DNA of 64,000 nucleotides. Source: Polynucleobacter sp. MG-5-Ahmo-C2. GTDB taxonomy: Bacteria > Pseudomonadota > Gammaproteobacteria > Burkholderiales > Burkholderiaceae. The notes beneath the pieces are model-generated. The model made no database searches and was not told where the DNA came from. It saw nothing but the letters and a program-made list of their open reading frames with translations. The position numbers were made by a program, and so were the translations under genes. Position 1 is the first letter of the stretch. The number at the start of each line of letters is the position of its first letter. This document shows, piece by piece, positions 29,571 to 37,846 of this stretch. The stretch is taken from the NCBI RefSeq assembly GCF_018687735.1, contig NZ_CP061304.1, forward strand, positions 496,001 through 560,000. Direction: 5' to 3'.

Positions 29571-30614
29571 TTATTTTCGTTTTAGTAAAAAATATGCGCC
29601 AGGTAAAACTGATAGCACAGTGATTGCGCCGTAGCTGATAGATGCCAACACAGTTAAAGAAGGATTAACACCCCATAGCGCCAATACAGAAGATAAGGTG
29701 GCCTCACGTAATCCCCATCCTGAAATACTAATCGGCAACATAAGAAGTAGGCTAAGTGCCGGCAGGCCAATCATTAAACTTGCGATAGGTGCTTCGGCGC
29801 CATATGCTCTCAGGCAAAAGCTAAATGCCAAGATGATGCAGCTATGTATGCCAATTCCAAATAATGCTTGGGCGATATTGGTAGGCCAAGCAAAAGCAAG
29901 TTTCACGCCAGGCATCGCATGATTCATATTCAAACGATCCAACAGTTTTTGAAGTAGTTGGCGACTAGGGGCCCACGCCAAGACAAAGGCAATAGTGAGT
30001 CCTGCAAGTAGCATGACAGCCATTACGGTGTAGCCCAAATCTTGGCCCCAAACAGCCAGAGTTGCTCCGCCCAGGATCAAGCCAATGCCACCTAATAAAT
30101 TGTTGCCAGCAAGGCCAAGAAGGCGATCTACTAGAGTGATTGCAAAGCTCAAGCGCAGTTTTGGGGTTGAGTGCCCTAGGTCTACTGAGTGATGAAGCTC
30201 TTCATCTAATTGCTTTGTCTCGCTGAGCTTATCCCCATTGGTAAAGTGGGTTGCAGTGATGGCGCGATAGCTATCGCCACCCAATGTACTTGGCAAGCCT
30301 TGGTTAATGAGGCCGCCTGCAAAATAAAGGGCAATATAGCTTTTGAGGCTACCCTCAAAGCCAACACTTCGCATTAAGAAGCCCCAGCGTAAACCGCCAC
30401 ATATAAATGCACAACATATTGCGATAGCTGCTGCGATTAACCAAATTGGCTCCATTTTGATTTCAGAATCTAGGAGCGTATGCCAATCGATTCCGCTGGT
30501 TGCTTTCCATAGCAGTGCAATCGACAGCAAAATACGAATAGTGGGCCATGCGCGTTTCAGAATTGATTTCCACCCGGAAGGGTTTTTGGGGGTGGCTTGG
30601 GGCGTTGAACTCAT
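29571..30614 (-). CDS. Lysylphosphatidylglycerol synthase/UPF0104-type membrane protein (flippase-like domain)
   Basis: This 347-residue polytopic membrane protein of the LPG synthase transmembrane (UPF0104) family often accompanies glycosyltransferases. Around eight hydrophobic helices are seen, with the family signature GLINQGLPSTLGGDSYRA at about residues 102-119 and PISISGWGLREA near 300. Members without an aminoacyl-transferase domain, like this one, are proposed lipid flippases. It lies between GT9 and the GT39-like gene. Confidence 0.85.
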   Translation of the reverse strand: MSSTPQATPKNPSGWKSILKRAWPTIRILLSIALLWKATSGIDWHTLLDSEIKMEPIWLIAAAIAICCAFICGGLRWGFLMRSVGFEGSLKSYIALYFAGGLINQGLPSTLGGDSYRAITATHFTNGDKLSETKQLDEELHHSVDLGHSTPKLRLSFAITLVDRLLGLAGNNLLGGIGLILGGATLAVWGQDLGYTVMAVMLLAGLTIAFVLAWAPSRQLLQKLLDRLNMNHAMPGVKLAFAWPTNIAQALFGIGIHSCIILAFSFCLRAYGAEAPIASLMIGLPALSLLLMLPISISGWGLREATLSSVLALWGVNPSLTVLASISYGAITVLSVLPGAYFLLKRK

Positions 30615-30663
30615 AGGCGTAAGGATAATGCCTTGGGCACCTAAGGTCCTGAATTTAGGTCAA

Positions 30664-32160
30664 TTACTTGGCTTGGGTGGGCCCCTGCCAGTTACTGCAA
30701 AGGCTAAAGTCAAATTTTGACAATACTTGGCCAAAACGCTGGATTTCTAGAGTATCCAAGGGCTCGCAGCGCTCAAAGGCTGACTTGCCACCAACAGGGG
30801 GTGGGAAGGCCATACCAGACCAATTCATTAGGAGAATGTTTGCCCCTGGAGGAATTTGGCCAAACCAGAGATCAAATTGATCTTTTCTTTGATCAAGAAC
30901 AAAGACTGGAATTGGTTTTGCATACCAAGCGGCACGACTACCTAGCGTCCAGTTTTGCACGGCGATCCCATTCGCTTTGGTGGCTTGAGTTAACTCAGCA
31001 GCTTTTTGCCCTGCAATTTTCCAGCCATAAAGATCAGCAATCGGATTTGATTTAATGGTTGCAGAAGAAATGCCACCAGATAAAACATATCCAAAGCCAA
31101 TAATGCATAGCGCAATTTGAAAGATAAATAAAGCGCGTATAACGGATCGATGTTGAACGGACCAAGCCTTTGCTAAACCAATGCCAGCAAACGGAGCTAA
31201 GCAAAACCACGCTGGTGTTGTCCAATGAGGTAAACCACCGCCACCAGAAAGGCTTGCAAAAATGATGAACGGAATAAAAAAGAATCCAAGCAAGGACAAT
31301 AAAGAAAGTTTTGTCGCATGCATGCAATCCTTGAGGAAGATATAGCTTCCCATGACAAGAAGGGGACCAAAGACGATAATCTGGATTCCAAGGAATGCGC
31401 CTAACCTGCGCCATGCCCATTCAGCGCCGCCTCCATGGGCAATTTGGTATTTAAAGGAAATCCAATCATTCACCCAATTCCAATAGAGCACCGGTCCAAT
31501 CAGAACTAGGGCGAGTAGGGTTGCGCTCCAGAAACCTATTTTTCCAATCCAAGATTTTTTACGAGCACTTACAAAGACAAGCAGTAGAGCTAGGGCGGTA
31601 AAGATTGCAGTGTATTTACTCAAGCCCGCCAATCCAAGTAGGAGTCCAGTCAAAAGCCAATCACCCATCGTGAAGTGGTCTTGGATTAGCCAACGAAGTG
31701 CCATGAGCATTAAGCCAAGACTTAAGGGCGCTAACAGAGTGTCTGGTAATAATCCAATTGCGAGCACATGCGGCATTGGTGCTGCAATGATGGTTAGAAC
31801 AGCCATCAGCCCACAAGTATTGGCTGAGGGCAATGCGCTGGTGAGGTATCCCGAGTTACGGCCTTGGATGAAACGGTGAATCTCCAGTGTCACTTGGTAA
31901 ACCAAAAGGCAAGAGATAACCCAAAGTAGTTCAGGTATTAGACGAATCAAACCTTCTGAAGAGGTGAGTGCAACGAGGGGCCACTGAATCCAACCAACTA
32001 ATGGCGGATGATCAAAATAGCTCCAAGCCAGGTGTTGGGCATATAGCGCATAGTGCGCTTCATCAACTGAAAATTCAATTGAAAAACCCAAGGCAAAATG
32101 CACTAAGGCTGCTATGCAAATGCAGATTGCGGCCCAGCTTGAGGGTGATTGATGGCGCAT
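30664..32160 (-). CDS. GT39/ArnT-like membrane glycosyltransferase
   Basis: This 498-residue multi-pass protein is of the dolichyl-phosphate-mannose/ArnT superfamily. It uses a polyprenyl-phosphate sugar on the periplasmic face. The first periplasmic loop carries the acidic-type motif FSVDEAHYALYAQHLAWSYF and the DHPPLVGW segment typical of the clade. About eleven hydrophobic segments follow, and a soluble C-terminal domain covers the last 100 residues. It is the first gene of the minus-strand envelope cluster and divergent from a DUF3047 gene. Confidence 0.9.
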   Translation of the reverse strand: MRHQSPSSWAAICICIAALVHFALGFSIEFSVDEAHYALYAQHLAWSYFDHPPLVGWIQWPLVALTSSEGLIRLIPELLWVISCLLVYQVTLEIHRFIQGRNSGYLTSALPSANTCGLMAVLTIIAAPMPHVLAIGLLPDTLLAPLSLGLMLMALRWLIQDHFTMGDWLLTGLLLGLAGLSKYTAIFTALALLLVFVSARKKSWIGKIGFWSATLLALVLIGPVLYWNWVNDWISFKYQIAHGGGAEWAWRRLGAFLGIQIIVFGPLLVMGSYIFLKDCMHATKLSLLSLLGFFFIPFIIFASLSGGGGLPHWTTPAWFCLAPFAGIGLAKAWSVQHRSVIRALFIFQIALCIIGFGYVLSGGISSATIKSNPIADLYGWKIAGQKAAELTQATKANGIAVQNWTLGSRAAWYAKPIPVFVLDQRKDQFDLWFGQIPPGANILLMNWSGMAFPPPVGGKSAFERCEPLDTLEIQRFGQVLSKFDFSLCSNWQGPTQAK

Positions 32161-32202
32161 GTATCAATTTTAGACTTACTCGGGTCATTCTTTGGGACAA
32201 TC

Positions 32203-33003
32203 ATGCTTATGTTGAAACGTGTTTTACGCTCCTGGATTCTCATTGCGCTGATTGGACTAGCTGGCTGCGCTGGTTTTGGCGGGTCAGTCCAAGATGAGTC
32301 TGGCCAGGCTTTTGATCCTAGTAAGCTCCCAGCGCAGGATGAGTTGCCGAAATTTTCTGCTGAGACTGCACGCGATGGCATGCCTAATGGCTGGAATTTT
32401 TATCGCATTGCGCCCTATAAGAAAAATACGGTTTACCGCCTTGAGAACTACCAAGGTAGAACCGTCCTTAGTGCGAATTCTAAAATATCTGCTTCAGGCT
32501 TGGCGGTGAAGTTACGCCCAAGACAAGCAAACAATTTATGGTTACAGTGGGAATGGAAGGCATTGAGCGCTATTCCTGATGCTGATAATGCAGAGCGTTA
32601 TCACGATGATGCACCACTGAGAATACTGGTGGCGTTTGATGGCAATAAATCAAAACTATCATTGAAAGAAAAGATGAACTTTGAGATGGCCAATCTCATT
32701 AGTGGCCAAGAGATGCCTTATGCAACCCTGATGTATATCTGGTCAGGCAAGTCTCCTGTTGATACGATTATCACTAATGCGCACACCTCGCGTATCAAAA
32801 TGATTGTGGTTGATTCTGGCTGGGATAATTTAGATGCTTGGCACAAACATCAACGGAATCTTGCTGCTGATTATCAGCGCGCCTATGGTGAGGTTCCAGG
32901 TGAGGTCATTGGGATCGCCTTGTTAACTGATACGGACAACACTAAATCAGAAACACGCGCCATCTATGGCGATATTGAACTCATTCGTAAGAATCCTAAG
33001 TAA
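32203..33003 (+). CDS. DUF3047 domain lipoprotein
   Basis: This protein has a lipoprotein signal (MLKRVLRSWILIALIGLAGC, lipobox GLAGC) followed by a DUF3047 domain that spans most of the mature chain. Conserved stretches are WLQWEWKALSAIPDADN, TLMYIWSG and GIALLTDTDNTKSET. The open frame begins at 32149 inside the divergent GT39 gene. ATG 32203 or 32209 (266 or 264 residues) leaves a proper signal peptide and follows GGGAC. Function is unknown; the domain has a jelly-roll-like, Trp-rich pattern. Confidence 0.85.
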   Translation: MLMLKRVLRSWILIALIGLAGCAGFGGSVQDESGQAFDPSKLPAQDELPKFSAETARDGMPNGWNFYRIAPYKKNTVYRLENYQGRTVLSANSKISASGLAVKLRPRQANNLWLQWEWKALSAIPDADNAERYHDDAPLRILVAFDGNKSKLSLKEKMNFEMANLISGQEMPYATLMYIWSGKSPVDTIITNAHTSRIKMIVVDSGWDNLDAWHKHQRNLAADYQRAYGEVPGEVIGIALLTDTDNTKSETRAIYGDIELIRKNPK

Positions 33004-33010
33004 ATAATGT

Positions 33011-35284
33011 TCAGGAATGGGAAGGGCGCCACCGCTTTAGAAGTAGAGCATTGCTGAGTACACAAAAGCTTGATAGTGCCATCGCACTACCCGCCAGCAT
33101 GGGTGATAGATAGCCTAGGGCCGCTAGGGGAATCCCAGTTGAATTGAAGATGAAGGCCCAAAATAAGTTCTGTTGAATCTTTTTCCAGGTTCTCTTGGAG
33201 ATATCAATGGCATCTGCAACTAAGGTAGGGTCTCCGCGCATCAAAGTAATGCCTGCAGCCTGCATGGCAACATCTGTGCCTGTAGACATGGCCATACCAA
33301 CATCTGCTGTAGCGAGAGCGGGGGCATCATTGATACCGTCACCTACCATCGCAACCCAATGTCGGCCACCATCCTGATTGGATGATTGCAATTTGCGAAT
33401 AATATCTGCTTTATTGTTTGGCATGACCTGCGAAAAGACTTCGTCGATACCAATGGTATGACCCACGCGATTTGCTGCTGCACTGTTATCACCAGAGAGC
33501 ATGACAGTGCGTATCTGCAGTTGATGTAGGGAGGCAATAGCCGCTATTGCATTGCTTTTGAGTTCATCGCCAAAGGCAATGATCGCAATTGGTGACGACG
33601 TGGATTCATTTACGAGTACTGAAACAGTCTGCCCTGCGTCAAAACAAACTTGCGCTTTGCGAATAATGTCTTCTTGATGTGGGTTTGATTCGAGCGAAGC
33701 AATACTTTGCAGACAGAGATCAAGACCCATCCAAGCCCCAGTACTGGGTTTGCCTCTAATGCCGATTCCTGGCAATGCCCTACTCTCTAAAGGTGAAATT
33801 GGGCTAATGCCTTCTTGCTTGGCCGCATCCAGTAAAGCCTTAGCTAAAGGGTGCTCGCTACCCAATTGCAAGCCTGCTGCACTGGCTAAGATGCCATGCT
33901 CATCAGGTGAACTGGCAAATGAAATGATATTGAGAAGTCTGGGTTTGCCAATAGTAAGCGTCCCAGTTTTATCAAAGGCAACAATATTTAAGCGATGTGC
34001 CAACTCAAGTACTTGAGGATCTTTAATCAAAATACCAAAACGTGCTGCAATTCCAGTTCCCGCCATAATTGCCGCTGGGGTTGCTAAGCCAAGCGCGCAA
34101 GGGCAGGCGATCACTAATACGGACACTGCACGCAATATTGCGATTGAAGCAGAGTCCAAATAAAACCAATTAGCTAGTCCAGTGATTATGGCAATCACAA
34201 TGACGCTTGGTACAAAGATTGCGCTCACCTGGTCTACCAATTTTTGAATGGGAGCCTTCTGAGTCTGTGCATCTTCTACTAAAGAAATGATTTGAGAAAG
34301 AACACTTTCAACGCCAACAGCTTGCGCCTCAATCACCAAAACACCTTCGCCATTCAGTGATCCCCCAATCACTTTTAGGCCAATGGATTTTTTAACTGGA
34401 GCGCTTTCTCCGGTCAGAAGCGATTCATCTATATGGCTAGCCCCAAGCAGGATTAAGCCATCCACAGGAATGCGCTCCCCAGGTAGAACCAATACACGGT
34501 CTTTAGGGAACACCTGCTCTAGTGGCAGATCGCGAAATTGATCTAATGGGGAACCTTCTGCGATAGTAATGCCGGGGTCAATGACTTTGGCATGCTCAGG
34601 CCACAGTTTTTGTAATGCGCGAATGGCTTCACTAGTTTGTTGCTTTGCACGAGCCTCCAACCATTTACCCAAGAGGACCATACAAATAATGACGGCAGAT
34701 CCTTCGAAATAGAGTTCATGAACCGCATGAAATGAGGTCAACATTTGATATACGCTTAAACCATAAGCAGCACTTGTTCCAATGGCGATGAGTAAATCCA
34801 TGTTGCCAACGCCGGACAAAAGCGCTTTAAAGCCAGACCTGTAGAATCGCCACCCAAGCAGAAATTGGACCGGACTTGCTAATAGAAGTTGCCATTTTGG
34901 TGAGAGCGCCCAGTCGATACCAAATGGCATGAGAAACATGGGTAAAAATAATGGAGCTGAAAGAGTAAAGCCTAGTAAAACTCTTCCCAAACCATCTCTA
35001 CCCCAAAATGATTGTGAGGACTTTGCTTCAGTAATTGAGTGAGGGTTGCTTATTCGAGCTTCGTAACCCGTCTTTTTAACCGCTGCAATTACTTCATCAA
35101 TTTTGGTAATGGAGGATGCATTGAGGCGAATTCTGGCTTGCTCTGTTGCTAAATTGACGCTGGCAGCTTCGACGCCGGGTATCTTATAAAGCACTTTTTC
35201 AACACGGCCAACGCAAGAGGCGCAGGTCATGCCACCAATATCCAGGGTAAATAGCTCAGAACTCATCTCTTTTGGGGCACTCAT
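33011..35284 (-). CDS. copA: Copper-translocating P1B-type ATPase CopA
   Basis: This copper(I) export ATPase is in the inner membrane. One N-terminal HMA metal-binding domain has GGMTCASC (Cys21, Cys24). Eight membrane helices follow, with the CPC motif in ACPCALGLATPA, the phosphorylation site DKTGTLTIG, the HP motif (SEHPLA) and GDGINDAPALA. Length is 757 residues. It is divergent from a 64-residue copper chaperone, with 50 bp between start codons. I see no CueR-like operator there. Confidence 0.95.
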   Translation of the reverse strand: MSAPKEMSSELFTLDIGGMTCASCVGRVEKVLYKIPGVEAASVNLATEQARIRLNASSITKIDEVIAAVKKTGYEARISNPHSITEAKSSQSFWGRDGLGRVLLGFTLSAPLFLPMFLMPFGIDWALSPKWQLLLASPVQFLLGWRFYRSGFKALLSGVGNMDLLIAIGTSAAYGLSVYQMLTSFHAVHELYFEGSAVIICMVLLGKWLEARAKQQTSEAIRALQKLWPEHAKVIDPGITIAEGSPLDQFRDLPLEQVFPKDRVLVLPGERIPVDGLILLGASHIDESLLTGESAPVKKSIGLKVIGGSLNGEGVLVIEAQAVGVESVLSQIISLVEDAQTQKAPIQKLVDQVSAIFVPSVIVIAIITGLANWFYLDSASIAILRAVSVLVIACPCALGLATPAAIMAGTGIAARFGILIKDPQVLELAHRLNIVAFDKTGTLTIGKPRLLNIISFASSPDEHGILASAAGLQLGSEHPLAKALLDAAKQEGISPISPLESRALPGIGIRGKPSTGAWMGLDLCLQSIASLESNPHQEDIIRKAQVCFDAGQTVSVLVNESTSSPIAIIAFGDELKSNAIAAIASLHQLQIRTVMLSGDNSAAANRVGHTIGIDEVFSQVMPNNKADIIRKLQSSNQDGGRHWVAMVGDGINDAPALATADVGMAMSTGTDVAMQAAGITLMRGDPTLVADAIDISKRTWKKIQQNLFWAFIFNSTGIPLAALGYLSPMLAGSAMALSSFCVLSNALLLKRWRPSHS

Positions 35285-35334
35285 ATAGAAGATAATCTAC
35301 TGCATACAACCATATTTACTGCAAAAGGGCTGAT

Positions 35335-35529
35335 ATGTTGAGTTTAAAAGTATCTGGTATGACTTGTGGGGGCTGTATCAATGCCGTAACTCGGGCAATT
35401 CAAGCTCGGGATCCGCAGGCTAAGGTACAAGCTGATTTAGCTTCCCAGATGGTTAATCTTGAGACTTCCTTATCGATTGTTCAAGCGAGCCAAATTATTA
35501 CGGACGCGGGCTTTCCTGTTGTTCAATGA
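35335..35529 (+). CDS. CopZ-like copper chaperone (HMA domain)
   Basis: This 64-residue heavy-metal-associated domain has the metal-binding MTCGGC motif (Cys11, Cys14) and a ferredoxin-like fold. It probably hands Cu(I) to the divergent CopA. It has no signal peptide, so it is cytosolic. Confidence 0.9.
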   Translation: MLSLKVSGMTCGGCINAVTRAIQARDPQAKVQADLASQMVNLETSLSIVQASQIITDAGFPVVQ

Positions 35530-35612
35530 TCGTCAGACAATCCATCGGGACTCGTTCAGCAAAGATTTGCTTGTGCGGTTAATCTACCCGCTATTCATTA
35601 AAAATTAACAAA

Positions 35613-35642
35613 AGTAATTCTGAAGGTCCATTTGGAATTACT
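35613..35642. promoter_or_regulatory. 8-bp inverted repeat upstream of mrp
   Basis: AGTAATTC at 35613-35620 and GAATTACT at 35635-35642 form a perfect 8-bp inverted repeat with a 14-base spacer, ending 17 bases before the mrp start. The dyad is a candidate operator or a leader hairpin. No known regulator motif is identified. Confidence 0.4.
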
Positions 35643-35659
35643 AGCTATAGGAGAAAGTA

Positions 35660-36748
35660 GTGTCAGTTACTGTAGAAGCTGTACAAGGGGCTCTCAAGAG
35701 TTTGCTTGATCCCAATACAAAGATTGACTTTGTAACAGCTAAAAATATCAAAAATTTACGTGTTGAAAATGGCGATGTTGCACTGGATATCGTTTTAGGT
35801 TATCCCGCTAAAAGCCAATTTGATGCGATACGTAAATCAGTTATTAATGCTGTGCGCGAATTGTCTGGCGTTAAGAATGTGAGTGTTAATGTCAGTAGCC
35901 AAATAGTTGCGCATGCTGTGCAACGTGGCGTGAAGTTACTTCCTGGTGTAAAAAATATTATTGCCGTTGCTAGTGGAAAAGGTGGTGTTGGTAAATCAAC
36001 CACTGCTGTGAATTTGGCATTGGCTCTTGCGGCAGAAGGTGCGCAAGTAGGAATATTGGATGCTGATATCTATGGGCCAAGTCAGCCAATGATGTTGGGT
36101 ATTACCGGTAGACCAGAATCCATTGAGGAAAATACGATCGAACCAATGGAAGGTCATGGCTTGCAAGCTAGCTCTATTGGTTTCTTGATTGAAGAGGATG
36201 CGCCAATGGTATGGCGAGGTCCAATGGTCACTTCTGCTTTAGAACAACTTTTACGTCAAACTCGTTGGCGTGATCTGGATTACTTAATTGTGGATATGCC
36301 ACCAGGTACTGGCGATATTCAGTTGACTTTATCGCAGAAGGTACCCGTTACTGGCTCCGTAATTGTGACCACTCCACAGGACATTGCATTATTAGATGCC
36401 CGCAAAGGTTTGAAGATGTTTGAGAAGGTAGGCGTCCCTATCATTGGCATTATTGAAAACATGAGCACCTATATTTGCACTAATTGTGGCCATGAAGAGC
36501 ATGTCTTTGGTAGTGGTGGCGGTGAAAAAATGTGTAAAGAGTACGGCGTAGATTTCTTGGGCTCATTACCTCTGAATTTATCAATCCGTGAGCAGGCGGA
36601 TGCAGGGCGACCAACGGTAGCGGCTGACCCAGATGGCGCTATTAGTGCGATCTATAAAAACATCGCTAGACAGGTTGCGATTCGTGTTGCAACTTTGTCA
36701 AAAGACATGAGTAGCAAATTTCCAACTATTGTTGTGCAAAATACCTGA
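35660..36748 (+). CDS. apbC: Mrp/ApbC iron-sulfur cluster carrier ATPase
   Basis: This P-loop ATPase delivers Fe-S clusters to apoproteins. An N-terminal MIP18/FeS-assembly domain spans residues 1-85. The deviant Walker A GKGGVGKST is at about 106-114, and the conserved CTNCG supplies the bridging cysteines. Length is 362 residues and an AGGAGA ribosome site precedes the ATG. It is followed after 14 bp by DUF3305 and the formate dehydrogenase genes, which encode many Fe-S clusters; co-transcription would make sense but is inferred. Confidence 0.93.
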   Translation: MSVTVEAVQGALKSLLDPNTKIDFVTAKNIKNLRVENGDVALDIVLGYPAKSQFDAIRKSVINAVRELSGVKNVSVNVSSQIVAHAVQRGVKLLPGVKNIIAVASGKGGVGKSTTAVNLALALAAEGAQVGILDADIYGPSQPMMLGITGRPESIEENTIEPMEGHGLQASSIGFLIEEDAPMVWRGPMVTSALEQLLRQTRWRDLDYLIVDMPPGTGDIQLTLSQKVPVTGSVIVTTPQDIALLDARKGLKMFEKVGVPIIGIIENMSTYICTNCGHEEHVFGSGGGEKMCKEYGVDFLGSLPLNLSIREQADAGRPTVAADPDGAISAIYKNIARQVAIRVATLSKDMSSKFPTIVVQNT

Positions 36749-36762
36749 GGCTCTGAGGATTT

Positions 36763-37302
36763 ATGCGCTTTGCTGTGTTAATGCGTAAGCAAAATCTAGA
36801 CAACCCATGGGTTTCATATCGATGGGTTCCCCAGGAAGTGCTGCCTGATTTTGGACAATTCAATCCCCAGAGTCTCGAAAGCAATTCCATCTCGGGCCAA
36901 TTCTTAGGGCGCGATACCGATGGAGAGTCTTGGTTATTTACTGGCTTTGAATTAAACCTTTTTCCAGATGAAGCTGAAGGCTACTACCTCAATGTCTCTG
37001 CAACAACACCTGCATGGTTTGTAATGTGGAGGTTGGAGGAGGATATTGAGCGTTACATCGATGAGCAATCCCTTCCCTTGGCTAAATCAGGAACTATGAT
37101 GGCAGTGCCGCACCGAATTTGCGTGAGCTATAACGAGGCCGCTCGCTTGCTTGATGGTGGAGAGTCGGTTGATACAGTTCCTATGAGTGACGAGCACGCC
37201 TCTTGGCTGCAAGAGTATGTGAATGAAAACTATCGGCCTGAACCAAAAAAACGGCATAAGCCAGCCTCATTCAAAGGCGCTCAGCGCTCAGCGGAGGAAT
37301 GA
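36763..37302 (+). CDS. DUF3305 family protein (formate dehydrogenase cluster)
   Basis: This 179-residue protein is of the DUF3305 family, commonly encoded at the start of betaproteobacterial formate dehydrogenase clusters. The hallmark MRKQNLDNPWVSYRWVPQEV is near the N-terminus. The C-terminus is basic (RPEPKKRHKPASF). There is no signal or membrane segment, so it is probably a cytoplasmic maturation or assembly factor. It overlaps the DUF3306 start by 4 bp. Confidence 0.87.
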   Translation: MRFAVLMRKQNLDNPWVSYRWVPQEVLPDFGQFNPQSLESNSISGQFLGRDTDGESWLFTGFELNLFPDEAEGYYLNVSATTPAWFVMWRLEEDIERYIDEQSLPLAKSGTMMAVPHRICVSYNEAARLLDGGESVDTVPMSDEHASWLQEYVNENYRPEPKKRHKPASFKGAQRSAEE

Positions 37303-37835
37303 TGGCGGATGGTTTCTTAAGTCGTTGGTCTAAGCGCAAAGCTGGCAATCAGGATGAGCCAGTGCAGCAGATAACAGAGGCTGCACCGAATCCTTCACCT
37401 GTTATTTCAGAAGTTCAAGCTCCGCCGCCAGCATCTCTGGAGGATGTGGAGAAGATCGACCGTTTTGATCCAGACTTTTCTGCATTTATGAAGCCAGATG
37501 TTGATCCGGCCGTTCAGCAGGCTGCGCTTAAAAAGATGTTTACTGATCCACATTTCAATGTGATGGATGGCTTGGACATTTATATAGATGATTACTCTAA
37601 ACCTGATCCTTTGCCGCCCGGCATGCTCGAGCGAATGGTGCAGAGCGATATGCTCAATCTTTTCCGCAAGACTGCTGATGCTTCTCCAGCAGAACAAGCA
37701 GCATCAGCCCAATCGAATGAAAAGCTTTTGGATGCTCAAGGCCAAACTGATTTAACATCCACAGATTCCGTGGGGAAGACAAAATCCCCTCATTTGGATG
37801 AATTGCCAATAGAGTCCTCCCAGAAAAAAACCTAA
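37299..37835 (+). CDS. DUF3306 family protein (formate dehydrogenase cluster)
   Basis: This 178-residue protein is of the DUF3306 family. It has the GFLSRWSKRKA N-terminal signature, an acidic linker, a central helical segment ending ALKKMFTDPHFNVMDGLDIYIDDY, and a low-complexity C-terminus. It is always found near DUF3305 and formate dehydrogenase in the clusters I know. Function is unknown. The start may be 37299 or 37302 (ATGATG), each after GGAGG. Confidence 0.86.
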   Translation: MMADGFLSRWSKRKAGNQDEPVQQITEAAPNPSPVISEVQAPPPASLEDVEKIDRFDPDFSAFMKPDVDPAVQQAALKKMFTDPHFNVMDGLDIYIDDYSKPDPLPPGMLERMVQSDMLNLFRKTADASPAEQAASAQSNEKLLDAQGQTDLTSTDSVGKTKSPHLDELPIESSQKKT

Positions 37836-37846
37836 GAAGATAGTGC

